Shown here in pieces: positions 55,635-64,000 of a stretch of DNA of 64,000 bases (positions are counted from its first letter, which is position 1; each line of letters begins with the position of its first letter). The position numbers were made by a program, and so were the translations under genes. Source of the stretch: Thalassotalea_A litorea. Lineage in GTDB: Bacteria; Pseudomonadota; Gammaproteobacteria; Enterobacterales; Alteromonadaceae. The stretch spans positions 1-64,000 of the forward strand of contig NZ_JBHZSG010000008.1 of NCBI RefSeq assembly GCF_043642205.1. The letters are read 5' to 3'. The notes beneath the pieces are model-generated. The model did not search any database, was not told the DNA's origin, and saw only the letters and a program-made list of their open reading frames with translations.

Positions 55635-56534
55635 ATGAACTTAACACATCTCAAACAGCTGGAAGCTGAATCTATTCATATCATCAGGGAAGTCGCTGCT
55701 GAATTTGATAACCCTGTTATGTTGTACTCTATCGGCAAAGATTCTGCGGTAATGTTGCACCTGGCGATGAAAGCCTTTTACCCGGCAAAGCCACCCTTTC
55801 CTTTAATGCACGTTGACACCACTTGGAAATTCAAAGAAATGATTGAATTTCGTAATAAAACGGCTGAAAAATATGGTATGGACTTGATCGTTCACACCAA
55901 TGAAGAAGGGCGAGCAGCCAATGTAAACCCGTTCGATTACGGTAGTGCAAAATACACTGATATTATGAAAACTCAGGGTTTAAAGCAGGCGCTGGATAAA
56001 CATCAGTTTGATGCGGCTTTCGGTGGCGCCCGTCGCGATGAAGAAAAATCTCGCGCGAAAGAGCGTGTTTATTCTTTCAGAGATAAAAACCATCGCTGGG
56101 ACCCGAAGAGTCAGCGCCCTGAACTTTGGAATACCTACAATGGCAAGGTTAATAAAGGCGAAAGTATTCGTGTCTTTCCATTGTCAAATTGGACAGAGCT
56201 GGATATCTGGCAATATATCTATTTAGAAAATATCGAAATCGTTCCGCTTTATCTTTCTGCGAAACGCCCTGTGGTTGAGCGAGACGGTACGTTGATTATG
56301 GTCGATGATGATCGTATGCCGCTAAAAGAAGGTGAAGTTCCAGAGCAAAAAATGGTTCGTTTCCGTACCCTTGGTTGTTATCCATTAACGGGAGCTGTTG
56401 AGTCTGAAGCGACAACCTTACCTGAAGTCATTCAGGAAATGTTATTGACAAAAACCTCAGAACGCCAGGGACGTGTCATTGATCACGATTCTTCCGGTTC
56501 GATGGAAAAGAAAAAAATGGAAGGCTACTTCTAA
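55635..56534 (+). CDS. cysD: sulfate adenylyltransferase subunit 2
   Basis: 299 residues. Catalytic ATP-pyrophosphatase subunit that makes adenosine phosphosulfate from ATP and sulfate, with CysN as GTPase partner. PP-loop SIGKDS at 32-37, AAFGGARRDEEKSR and FPLSNWTELDIWQYI are family motifs. First gene of the sulfate-activation block; ATTCGAA-rich upstream, no operator recognised. Confidence 0.97.
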   Translation: MNLTHLKQLEAESIHIIREVAAEFDNPVMLYSIGKDSAVMLHLAMKAFYPAKPPFPLMHVDTTWKFKEMIEFRNKTAEKYGMDLIVHTNEEGRAANVNPFDYGSAKYTDIMKTQGLKQALDKHQFDAAFGGARRDEEKSRAKERVYSFRDKNHRWDPKSQRPELWNTYNGKVNKGESIRVFPLSNWTELDIWQYIYLENIEIVPLYLSAKRPVVERDGTLIMVDDDRMPLKEGEVPEQKMVRFRTLGCYPLTGAVESEATTLPEVIQEMLLTKTSERQGRVIDHDSSGSMEKKKMEGYF

Positions 56535-56623
56535 AGCTCAGCGTTGATGACTTAAGCACACTAGGTGTTTAAGTTCGAGAAAACGACAGTATTGAGCAAT
56601 AGAGCGACAAATTCACGGAAATT

Positions 56624-58042
56624 ATGATGAACGCAATGAACGAACAAACCTTACTTGAGACCGATATTGAAGCTTACTTAAAAGTTCATGAAAATAAAGA
56701 TATGCTTCGATTTTTAACCTGCGGCAACGTTGACGATGGTAAATCGACCCTGATCGGCCGCTTACTCCATGATTCGAAATTGATTTTTGAAGATCACATG
56801 GCAGCAATAAAATCAGATTCTAAAAAATTCAACACAACGGATGAAGAATTTGACTTAGCCTTGTTGGTCGATGGCTTGCAGTCAGAACGAGAGCAGGGCA
56901 TTACCATTGATGTGGCGTATCGCTATTTTGCCACTGAAAAACGTAAATTTATCATTGCCGATTGTCCAGGCCACGAACAATATACCCGCAACATGGCGAC
57001 AGGCGCATCAAACTGCGATCTCGCTATTGTTATGATTGATGCCCGTTATGGCGTACAAACACAAACCAAACGCCACAGCTATATCTGCTCTTTACTTGGC
57101 ATAAAGCATATTATCGTTGCGGTAAATAAAATGGATTTGGTGGATTACTCACAAGACGTTTATCGTAAAATTAAAGAAGATTACAAAACCTTTGCCGAAC
57201 AATTGGACATTCCTGATGTACGTTTCGTGCCTATCTCTGCACTAAAAGGCGATAATGTCGTAAACAAGTCTGATGATATGGAATGGTATCCAGGGGCAAC
57301 CTTGATGGCACTACTGGATACGGTGAAAGTCGATTCTGACAAAAACACCGAAGATTTTCGTTTTCCGGTCCAATATGTGACACGCCCTAATCTGGATTTT
57401 CGCGGATTTTGTGGATCCATATCCGGTGGCATCATTCATGTCGGTGACGTGATTACCGCTATGCCGTCAGGAAAATCATCTTCGGTAAAGAGTATCGTGA
57501 CAGCAGATGGTGATCTTGAATCAGCTTCCGTTGGCCAAGCGGTAACGATTACGCTAAATGATGAAATTGATGTATCCCGAGGCGATGTCCTGGTCAAATC
57601 CAACAAACTTTCCACTGCATCTGATAAGTTCAGAGCAACCATTGTATGGATGAGCGATGCTGCCATGCAACCAGGTAAGGAATACGAGTTTAAGATAGGC
57701 ACCAAGAATACCTACGGACGGGTGAATAAGATCGACTATCGAATCGATGTCAACACCATGGAACACATTGATGAAAGCGAAATGCAACTTAATGAGATAG
57801 CCTCATGTGTCGTGCAGACGAATTCTCAGGTAGTCATCGATGAGTACACTAAAGTGCAGGGTACAGGTTCCTTTGTGATTATCGATCGTTTGACTAATAT
57901 TACGGTCGGCGCCGGTATGATCACAGACACTGTCGTTGCAGATGAAGGTAGTAGCGATGTTCGCGAATATACCCAGGCAGAGAAAGATTTAAATGCCTTT
58001 ATTCGTAGTACATTCCCAGAGTGGGACTGTAAAGCTATCTAA
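56624..58042 (+). CDS. cysN: sulfate adenylyltransferase subunit 1 (GTPase)
   Basis: 472 residues, EF-Tu-like GTPase that couples GTP hydrolysis to sulfate activation. G1 GNVDDGKST at 34-42, DCPGHEQY (G3), AVNKMDLVD (G4). No C-terminal APS kinase domain fused; the kinase is coded separately (cysC, 2 kb downstream). 89 bp after cysD. ATG 56624; an in-frame ATG is at 56627. Confidence 0.97.
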   Translation: MMNAMNEQTLLETDIEAYLKVHENKDMLRFLTCGNVDDGKSTLIGRLLHDSKLIFEDHMAAIKSDSKKFNTTDEEFDLALLVDGLQSEREQGITIDVAYRYFATEKRKFIIADCPGHEQYTRNMATGASNCDLAIVMIDARYGVQTQTKRHSYICSLLGIKHIIVAVNKMDLVDYSQDVYRKIKEDYKTFAEQLDIPDVRFVPISALKGDNVVNKSDDMEWYPGATLMALLDTVKVDSDKNTEDFRFPVQYVTRPNLDFRGFCGSISGGIIHVGDVITAMPSGKSSSVKSIVTADGDLESASVGQAVTITLNDEIDVSRGDVLVKSNKLSTASDKFRATIVWMSDAAMQPGKEYEFKIGTKNTYGRVNKIDYRIDVNTMEHIDESEMQLNEIASCVVQTNSQVVIDEYTKVQGTGSFVIIDRLTNITVGAGMITDTVVADEGSSDVREYTQAEKDLNAFIRSTFPEWDCKAI

Positions 58043-58066
58043 GTCAGGCTCGAGCGAAAGTTACTT

Positions 58067-58090
58067 AGGCCGGTTTGAGACCGGCCTTTC
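58067..58090 (+). terminator. weak terminator or attenuator after cysN
   Basis: GGCCGGT-TTGAG-ACCGGCC hairpin followed by TTTCTCT; T-run is imperfect, so read-through into the permease gene is possible. Confidence 0.6.
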
Positions 58091-58211
58091 TCTACTTGCC
58101 ACACCATTACTCATACGTTATCTTAAACGAATTATTACAATAAGTTAGAACTCAGGTCGAAAATTGTTGTCAGTTTAATGTACCGGTTCTGACAAGAGTC
58201 ATAGGCTATTC

Positions 58212-59942
58212 ATGCTAAATATTGATCAATGGTTTATGGTGGGTATATTTATCGCCACCTTTGCAGGATTGATTAAATTTCAAAATGTCCCCGAACGCGT
58301 TTTTGCAGTTTCTACTATCGTCTGTTTAAGTTTTTCATTTGTTAGTACCAAACAAATATTCACCAATGCCGTTAATCCAGGGTTAATTACCCTAATCTTG
58401 CTAATTACTTGCTCATTCGCGCTGGAACGCACAAGTTTTCTGCGCATTCTCGCAAATAGGATGATTTCTAAGCATAAATTTAAATCTTACCTGCGAACGT
58501 TGATAGGCACCGCACTGGCGTCAGCGATTCTAAATAATACCGCGGTTGTTGCAACGTTAATATCACCAATCAAAAACAACAAATTTATAAATCCAGGAAA
58601 GTTATTATTGCCTGTGTCCTATGCAGCGATATTGGGGGGTACTTTGACTCTGGTAGGAACGTCTACCAATTTGATTGTTAACTCAATGCTGATCGATCAA
58701 GGCTTGCCTGGGCTGAAATTTTTTGATTTCACCCTGATTGGTCTTACTGCGCTTATTGCTTGTCTAATAGTCTTGTTTATTCGCCTTAAAACGTTGCCGT
58801 TTACCGAAGCCACCACGAAAAGCGAAAAACATTATTTTGTAGAAGCCGAAGTTACCGAAGACTCTAAATTGATTGGCCAGTCGATTGAAGAGAATGGGTT
58901 AAGAAATATCGATTCACTGTTTTTGGTAGAAATCATTCGTCATGGGCATTTGATTTCACCGGTCACCCCGGAAGAGTTTCTGCGACCAGGAGACAAATTA
59001 ATCTTTACCGGAGATATCTCAAAAGTCTTTATTTTGCAGCAATTTGATGGTCTGAAGCTGTTTGCTGAGCAAGATGGGCTATTGCGGGATAATCTGACTC
59101 AGGTGCTGATTAAGCCAGGTAGTGCGATTATTGGCATGACGTTAAAGCAAGCGGGCTTTCGCGCACGCTTCGATGCGGCTGTCGTAGCCATTCGCCGCGA
59201 GGGTGCTACGCTTTCCGGAAAACTTGGCGAACTGGTAATTCAATCAGGAGACTTTCTGGTGTTGGCGGTTGGTAAAGATTTTATAACCCGCACCAACTTA
59301 AGTAAGAATTTTTACATCATCACCGGGGTAAAACCGGACAACATGCTCACTGGTTGGCGCGATAAATTTACGCTATTTGGATTTTTGGGGGCGATTTCTA
59401 CCTCGGTCATATTTGAAGTCCCGTTATTAAAATGTCTGATTTTTTTCATGGCGGCGTTATTTGCGACACGTTGTCTTAGCATTAACGAAATCAAACGAAG
59501 ATTTCCGCTGGAAATTTGGGTCATAGTGGTTAGTGCATTAACACTGGCAACCGCGCTGGAATCGACAGGGTTATCTCAGGTTATTGCACTTCATGTTCAC
59601 AACTTTTTGTCTGGACAAAGTGCGATATTCGCGTTTGCCGCAGTCTTCATTATCACCTTGCTTATGACCGAGTTAATCACCAATAATGCGGCGGCCGCGT
59701 TGATATTCCCCATCGCTTATAACATTGCAATTGGTCTGGGTGTGAATCCGCTACCATTTATCATGGCAGTTGCTTTTGGCGCAAGCGGCAGCTTTATCAG
59801 CCCTTATGGATATCAGACCAATGTTATGGTATTCAACGCCGGTAATTACCGTTTAAAAGATTTCGTTAAAGCCGGTATTCCGGTGTCCCTGACGTATATC
59901 GCGGTAGTGTTATTTATGATCCCGCAAGTGTTTCCGTTTTAA
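58212..59942 (+). CDS. SLC13-type (SAC1-like) sulfate/anion permease with TrkA-C domains
   Basis: 576-residue inner-membrane transporter with about 11 helices. Between the halves it has two RCK_C (TrkA-C) cytosolic domains (about 205-290 and 295-375: EAEVTEDSKLIGQSI; GSAIIGMTLKQAGFR). The motif ILNNTAVVATLISPI and the matching NNAAAALIFPIAYNIAI in the second half are SLC13 anion-binding motifs. Its site between cysN and cysC makes sulfate the likely substrate (inference). Confidence 0.9.
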   Translation: MLNIDQWFMVGIFIATFAGLIKFQNVPERVFAVSTIVCLSFSFVSTKQIFTNAVNPGLITLILLITCSFALERTSFLRILANRMISKHKFKSYLRTLIGTALASAILNNTAVVATLISPIKNNKFINPGKLLLPVSYAAILGGTLTLVGTSTNLIVNSMLIDQGLPGLKFFDFTLIGLTALIACLIVLFIRLKTLPFTEATTKSEKHYFVEAEVTEDSKLIGQSIEENGLRNIDSLFLVEIIRHGHLISPVTPEEFLRPGDKLIFTGDISKVFILQQFDGLKLFAEQDGLLRDNLTQVLIKPGSAIIGMTLKQAGFRARFDAAVVAIRREGATLSGKLGELVIQSGDFLVLAVGKDFITRTNLSKNFYIITGVKPDNMLTGWRDKFTLFGFLGAISTSVIFEVPLLKCLIFFMAALFATRCLSINEIKRRFPLEIWVIVVSALTLATALESTGLSQVIALHVHNFLSGQSAIFAFAAVFIITLLMTELITNNAAAALIFPIAYNIAIGLGVNPLPFIMAVAFGASGSFISPYGYQTNVMVFNAGNYRLKDFVKAGIPVSLTYIAVVLFMIPQVFPF

Positions 59943-60069
59943 CGAGAAACACTGCGAAGAGCTTTCAATTATTGATAGTTACTAACATTTGAACCGAATC
60001 CAAAGATTCATATATCGCTTTGCTTGGTTAAATTATTAGCAAGGTAATCGCATATAAAAAGGAATGAAT

Positions 60070-60669
60070 ATGAAAACAGAAAACACGGTTTGGCACCCTC
60101 AACAGGTGAGTAAATCTGATCGTGCCAGATTAAAACAACAACGCCCCTGTCTGCTATGGTATACCGGTTTAAGTGGTTCAGGTAAGTCTACGGTCGCCAA
60201 TGCCGTTGATGATCTATTGTTTGAGCGAAAGTGTCACACCTACCTGTTAGATGGCGATAACGTGCGACATGGATTAAATGGTGACCTTGGTTTTTCAGAC
60301 GATGATCGTATTGAAAACATACGTCGAATTAGTCAGGTAGGAAAATTGTTTGTCGATTCAGGTTTAATCGTGTCTACGGCCTTTATTTCACCGTTTCAGT
60401 CTGATCGGGATATGGCGAGAAACTTATTAGAGCAAGGTGAGTTTGTTGAAGTTTTTATCGATACACCCATCGAGATTTGCGAACAACGGGATCCTAAAGG
60501 GCTATATAAAAAGGCACGTGCAGGGGAAATAAAAGATTTTACCGGGATTGATTCAGACTACGATGTACCTGCGGCGCCCGAAATTCACGTAAAAACCGCT
60601 GAACAGGACATCCTGGCCTGTGCCACTCAGGTGGTAAATTATCTCATCGACAATGGTTATATCGATTAG
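60070..60669 (+). CDS. cysC: adenylylsulfate kinase
   Basis: 199 residues. Phosphorylates adenosine phosphosulfate to PAPS. P-loop GLSGSGKST at 33-41, DGDNVRHGLNGDLGF (about 59-73) and IDTPIEICEQRDPKGLY are conserved. Start: ATG 60070 is chosen because AAGGA lies 8 bp upstream; ATG 60064 would sit too near it. Final gene of the cysD-cysN-SLC13-cysC block. Confidence 0.95.
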   Translation: MKTENTVWHPQQVSKSDRARLKQQRPCLLWYTGLSGSGKSTVANAVDDLLFERKCHTYLLDGDNVRHGLNGDLGFSDDDRIENIRRISQVGKLFVDSGLIVSTAFISPFQSDRDMARNLLEQGEFVEVFIDTPIEICEQRDPKGLYKKARAGEIKDFTGIDSDYDVPAAPEIHVKTAEQDILACATQVVNYLIDNGYID

Positions 60670-60977
60670 ATTTAATGTCTGTCCGCACAATTTAATCGGG
60701 AGACCATGGATGGTTTTCCGGTCGAAGATGTAAGCTCCGGGGTATTGCAAATACAGCGATGCCACATCGAAAACACACTCTGTATTTATCCGTTCGACGC
60801 GCAACGTATCTCCAACAATTAAACCTTATTACGACACGACGGTGGTTTTTAAATTCTCTCCATGCCTGTCCCTTTACCCTTTCTTTTGTAACAAAATTTT
60901 TGATCCCCTAGACCAACTTGATTGTTCAACGTAATATCAATCTCGACTAAATCCATGCATTAATTTGGAAGACAAAA
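60670..60977. other. intergenic region between cysC and the M13 peptidase
   Basis: Holds a possible short ORF (60706-60822) and the promoter of the peptidase. No firm hairpin terminator found after cysC. Confidence 0.4.
60706..60822 (+). CDS. possible 38-residue small protein
   Basis: ATG at 60706 with CGGGAGA 3-9 bp before it; reads MDGFPVEDVSSGVLQIQRCH and continues to a stop at 60822. No homologue recognised; may be chance. Confidence 0.25.
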   Translation: MDGFPVEDVSSGVLQIQRCHIENTLCIYPFDAQRISNN

Positions 60978-63053
60978 ATGAAAACCATGATCACGGGCGC
61001 ATTATGCACGTCCTTTTTGCTGTTAAGTGGCTGCAATAGCGAACCTGCGAACAGTAATGTTAAACCTGAAACATCTGAAATAACGACACAAAAAACCAAG
61101 CTAACGTCAGGTATTGAAAAAGCTAATATGGATAAATCCGTACGTCCTCAGGACGATTTTTACTTGTATGTTAATGGTGGTTGGTTAGATTCGCATCCGA
61201 TGCCAGCGGATAAAACGGCTATAGGCTCATTTTATGATTTGCGAGATAAAGCCGACGAAGATGTCAGGGCCATAATTGAAGAGCTGGCGGCCTCTGATTC
61301 TTTAGCAAAAGGCAGCGATGAGCAGAAAGTTGCGGATTTGTTTAAGTCATACATGGACGAGACCCGGTTAAATGCATTAGGTATGACACCGGTAAAGCCT
61401 TTGTTTGATGAAATACAATCACTTGCGAATAAAGATGAATTGGCCAGTTATTTTGCGAAATCGCAAATTACTGGTCTGGACTCACCTCTGTATTACTACG
61501 TCAGTATTGATGCAAAGCAATCTTCTCGTTATGCCGGACATATATGGCACTCTGGACTAGGCTTGCCGGATCGCGATTATTATTTTAATCAAGAACAGCG
61601 CTTTGAAGATATGCGTAACGATTATGTTGCCCATATCGAAAAAATGTTTGCCCTTGCCGGCATGAAAAACGGTAAACAGGCGGCTAAATCCATTATGGCG
61701 CTTGAAACCAAACTTGCAGAATTACACTGGACCCGGGTACAAACCCGAAATAGTGAAGCGCGATATAACAAGTTTGCGGTATCTGAATTAAACACCGCAA
61801 CCGATAAGTTTAACTGGACTGCATGGCTGAAAACGCTCGGAGTCAGTGACCAAAAAGATATAATCATTAACCAACCTGACTTTGTTAAAGGGTTTGGCGA
61901 GTTAGTTAGTAATGTGTCGATGGAAGACTGGAAAACGTATTTAAACTGGCAAGTAATTAATGGTTACGCGTCCTATTTAACGAGCGAACTCGATCAGCAA
62001 AATTTTGAGTTTTATGGTAAAAACATCAATGGTCAGCAGGAGCAAAAACCTCGTTGGAAACGCGGTGTCAGCTTAATCAATGGCAATTTAGGGGAGATAA
62101 TTTCACAAGTTTACGTGAAGAAACACTTTAAACCTGAAGCAAAGGCCAGAATGACAGAGTTGGTTGAAAACCTGCGCGTGGCTTATGGTGAAAGTATCGA
62201 CGGCCTGGACTGGATGTCTGCAGACACCAAAAAAGCCGCACGTGTTAAATTAGCGGCCTTTACCCCAAAAATCGGTTACCCAGATAAATGGGAAGATTAT
62301 TCTTCCATTAACATTCATGCAGATACCTTGATTGCCAACTTACAAAGTGCGGATTTGGTAGGCTTTGAAAAACAATTGGAAAAGCTTGATGGGCCAATCC
62401 GTAAGTGGGAATGGCATATGACCCCGCAAACAGTGAACGCTTACTATAATCCTACGGTGAACGAAATCGTATTCCCGGCGGCAATCCTGCAGCCACCGTT
62501 TTTTGATATGCAAGCGGATGATGCGGTCAATTACGGTGGCATAGGTGCGGTCATTGGCCATGAAATGGGACACGGCTTTGATGATCAAGGGAGTCGTTAT
62601 GATGCCGAAGGTAACCTGCGAAACTGGTGGACCGAAAATGATTTAGCGGAGTTTAAAAAGCGAGCTAATCAATTGGTTGAACAATACAATGGTTATCAGG
62701 TGTTTGACGATTTGAATGTTAACGGTGAACTGACACTCGGTGAAAATATTGGTGACTTATCCGGTCTGACGATAGCATATCGTGCCTATCAAAACTCTCT
62801 AAACGGCCAACAAGCGCCGGTTATTGATGGCCTAACCGGTGACGAGCGATTCTTTATGGGATGGGCACAGGTTTGGCGCGGCAAGCGTACTGAAAAGGGC
62901 ATGCGCCAGCGCGTAGCTACCGATTCCCATTCTCCAGGCCAGTTCCGGACATTAGGCTCGTTATCCAATATGCCGGAGTTTGTTGAAACTTACGGTATTA
63001 AGGAAGGCGACAAGATGTATATTGCGCCGGAAAAACGGGTGAAAATCTGGTAG
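60978..63053 (+). CDS. M13 family zinc metallopeptidase (neprilysin-like), lipoprotein
   Basis: 691 residues. Lipobox LLSGC (Cys19) makes it a membrane-anchored exported endopeptidase, PepO/neprilysin type. Zinc motif HEMGH at 528-532 (catalytic Glu529) and third ligand Glu589 in ENIGDLSG; substrate-binding NEIVFPAAILQPPF and VNAYYNP are M13 hallmarks. The N-terminal domain QDDFYLYVNGGWL (about 55-67) is also typical. Own transcript, ends at a hairpin. Confidence 0.95.
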   Translation: MKTMITGALCTSFLLLSGCNSEPANSNVKPETSEITTQKTKLTSGIEKANMDKSVRPQDDFYLYVNGGWLDSHPMPADKTAIGSFYDLRDKADEDVRAIIEELAASDSLAKGSDEQKVADLFKSYMDETRLNALGMTPVKPLFDEIQSLANKDELASYFAKSQITGLDSPLYYYVSIDAKQSSRYAGHIWHSGLGLPDRDYYFNQEQRFEDMRNDYVAHIEKMFALAGMKNGKQAAKSIMALETKLAELHWTRVQTRNSEARYNKFAVSELNTATDKFNWTAWLKTLGVSDQKDIIINQPDFVKGFGELVSNVSMEDWKTYLNWQVINGYASYLTSELDQQNFEFYGKNINGQQEQKPRWKRGVSLINGNLGEIISQVYVKKHFKPEAKARMTELVENLRVAYGESIDGLDWMSADTKKAARVKLAAFTPKIGYPDKWEDYSSINIHADTLIANLQSADLVGFEKQLEKLDGPIRKWEWHMTPQTVNAYYNPTVNEIVFPAAILQPPFFDMQADDAVNYGGIGAVIGHEMGHGFDDQGSRYDAEGNLRNWWTENDLAEFKKRANQLVEQYNGYQVFDDLNVNGELTLGENIGDLSGLTIAYRAYQNSLNGQQAPVIDGLTGDERFFMGWAQVWRGKRTEKGMRQRVATDSHSPGQFRTLGSLSNMPEFVETYGIKEGDKMYIAPEKRVKIW

Positions 63054-63056
63054 TTA

Positions 63057-63083
63057 AACGGGAGCTTAGGCTCCCTTTTTTAT
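63057..63083 (+). terminator. terminator of the M13 peptidase gene
   Basis: GGGAGC-TTAG-GCTCCC hairpin followed by TTTTT, immediately after the stop. Confidence 0.9.
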
Positions 63084-63260
63084 TAACCTACCTTTTATGT
63101 TGGCGAAATTACGGGCAAGGTCTATCTATGTGCATGCTAGGTTACTTATCATGCGAATTTCTTAGTCCTTGCTTTTCAACAGGATCCTTTTTAAGATAGT
63201 GCAGCATGAGGTTAACCCCCATAAGTTTCAATAAGTTAAACTTATAACGAGAGTGCGGTA

Positions 63261-63488
63261 ATGAAAAATAGCGAACAACAACAAGAAAATACCAATATTG
63301 ACGAGCTGACACCCGAGCAAGCGCGGCGTCAGTTTATGAAAAAATATGGAAAGTTGGCGGCTATCACACCTTTAGCGGTCACAGCGTTAATGACACCTAA
63401 AACATCGGCTGCGCCAAGCTCAACAGCCTGTTCCAGGCCTAATCCTCCAGCCGCATGTTCTAATCCGAAGCCGAAGGGGTTTGGTTAA
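63261..63488 (+). CDS. small peptide with Tat-like leader (unknown; possible modified-peptide precursor)
   Basis: 75 residues. A hydrophilic N-terminus (DELTPEQA) leads to a twin-arginine motif ARRQFMKK at about 21-28, a weakly hydrophobic stretch (LAAITPLAVTALMTP) and a Ser/Ala cleavage-like region (SAAPSS), then a short Cys/Pro-rich tail (ACSRPNPPAACSNPKPKGFG). I recognise the general RR-x-F-x-KK-x-G-...-TP pattern from small genes next to PqqD/HprK-like loci, but no function is known. It lies 53 bp before an ORF whose N-terminus resembles PqqD-type chaperones. Confidence 0.6.
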   Translation: MKNSEQQQENTNIDELTPEQARRQFMKKYGKLAAITPLAVTALMTPKTSAAPSSTACSRPNPPAACSNPKPKGFG

Positions 63489-63541
63489 TCATTATTGTCT
63501 AGAATAAAGTACTGCTCTCCAGTTGTATGCAAAGGTATGCC

Positions 63542-64000
63542 ATGCAAATTGTTTCATTGGCAAATAAACAATTAAGTCTATTTGTCGAAGAGGAAAAGGG
63601 ATTACTATATTGCGCAACTACTCAGACTTTACATAAACTCCAATCGTCAAGCATAGCGATTTTACTTGCTATCGATCTTGGCTTTGATGAAAGCCAATGT
63701 CTTATTGAAGTTTCCCGGTTAGGTGGTGTTTCCAAGAAAGATATCATAGCTAGCTATCGTGTAGTTTCGGATATCTATGAATCATCCAAAGACGTTAACC
63801 ATTACCCTAGTGAAATCCAGACTACACAAGCCGAGACATATTCTGATGGCTTGTATCCTGAAATTAAAAATATCCCGTATCAACCTTTAAATCCCTTATT
63901 TACTGATTCAGGCAATAAAGATGAATTCGTGGAACCATTATGTATTGAAATTGGCGCTGTCGGGTTTAAGCTTTTTATCGAACAACAAAAATTAAGAAAT
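63542..64000 (+). CDS. partial gene running off the window; PqqD-like N-terminus, unknown
   Basis: 153 codons from ATG 63542 to the window end, no stop. Residues about 30-75 (HKLQSSSIAILLAIDLGFDE, then LGGVSKKDIIASYRVVSDIY) have the helix-helix-wing layout of PqqD-like RiPP recognition or chaperone domains. The final part (EPLCIEIGAVGFKLFIEQQ) looks like the start of another beta domain, which in related genes would be an HprK-like kinase (inference). Full length and true family need the sequence beyond 64000. Confidence 0.5.
   Translation, partial: MQIVSLANKQLSLFVEEEKGLLYCATTQTLHKLQSSSIAILLAIDLGFDESQCLIEVSRLGGVSKKDIIASYRVVSDIYESSKDVNHYPSEIQTTQAETYSDGLYPEIKNIPYQPLNPLFTDSGNKDEFVEPLCIEIGAVGFKLFIEQQKLRN

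Noticed and set aside
60553..60804. 83-codon minus-strand ORF over the cysC end
   Set aside because: Mostly opposite to cysC, no ribosome-binding site.

Overview
The window reads as a chromosomal segment of a marine gammaproteobacterium of the Alteromonadales. Colwelliaceae (Thalassotalea/Colwellia-like) is my best guess. The basis is the mix of gene families: several large TonB-dependent receptors, a DUF3450/TtpC-type TonB system, PEP-CTERM proteins, psp-sap linkage, a phhAB-tyrR-fahA-maiA block and a cysDN-SLC13-cysC block. No plasmid, phage or integrase gene was seen. The assignment is inference from gene content, not from a marker-gene comparison.

Layout. 1-6.1 kb: the right end of a MITE-like repeat, mmsA (minus), a TonB-dependent receptor, a small exported protein and a YgfF-like short-chain dehydrogenase. 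6.2-12.7 kb (minus): a transporter-fused hybrid histidine kinase, a secreted matrixin-like metalloprotease with calcium-binding repeats and its partner protein, and a YdcH-like protein. 12.9-18.6 kb: a DUF3313 lipoprotein, a divergent class II fumarase, the trans-translation pair (tmRNA and smpB), a hotdog protein, ratA and rnfH. 19.1-20.8 kb: two tandem paralogous PEP-CTERM proteins, each behind a sigma-54 promoter. 21.0-31.6 kb: sapABCDF with pspF (minus), divergent from pspABC, followed by ycjX-ycjF; this is one envelope-stress locus. 32.0-37.5 kb: phenylalanine/tyrosine catabolism (phhA, phhB, tyrR, fahA, maiA), interrupted by a 116-bp tandem repeat array containing an assembly gap. 37.7-41.0 kb: a DUF3014 protein, an acyltransferase, SRP RNA, priC and a TSUP permease. 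41.6-49.5 kb: two large TonB-dependent receptors flanking a methyltransferase and a complete MITE-like element. 50.4-55.4 kb: a six-gene TonB energy-transduction operon. 55.6-60.7 kb: sulfate activation (cysD, cysN, SLC13 permease, cysC). 61.0-64.0 kb: an M13 peptidase, then a small peptide with a Tat-like leader followed by an ORF that runs off the window end.

Functional links. The three outer-membrane receptors could be energised by the TonB operon at 50-55 kb. Two sigma-54 circuits are visible: PspF at the psp promoter and an unknown enhancer-binding protein at the PEP-CTERM genes. TyrR has a perfect TyrR box in front of its own gene, between phhB and tyrR. The least explained parts are the end cluster (63.2-64 kb), the shared promoter architecture of the PEP-CTERM pair, and the 116-bp array derived from the tyrR terminator.
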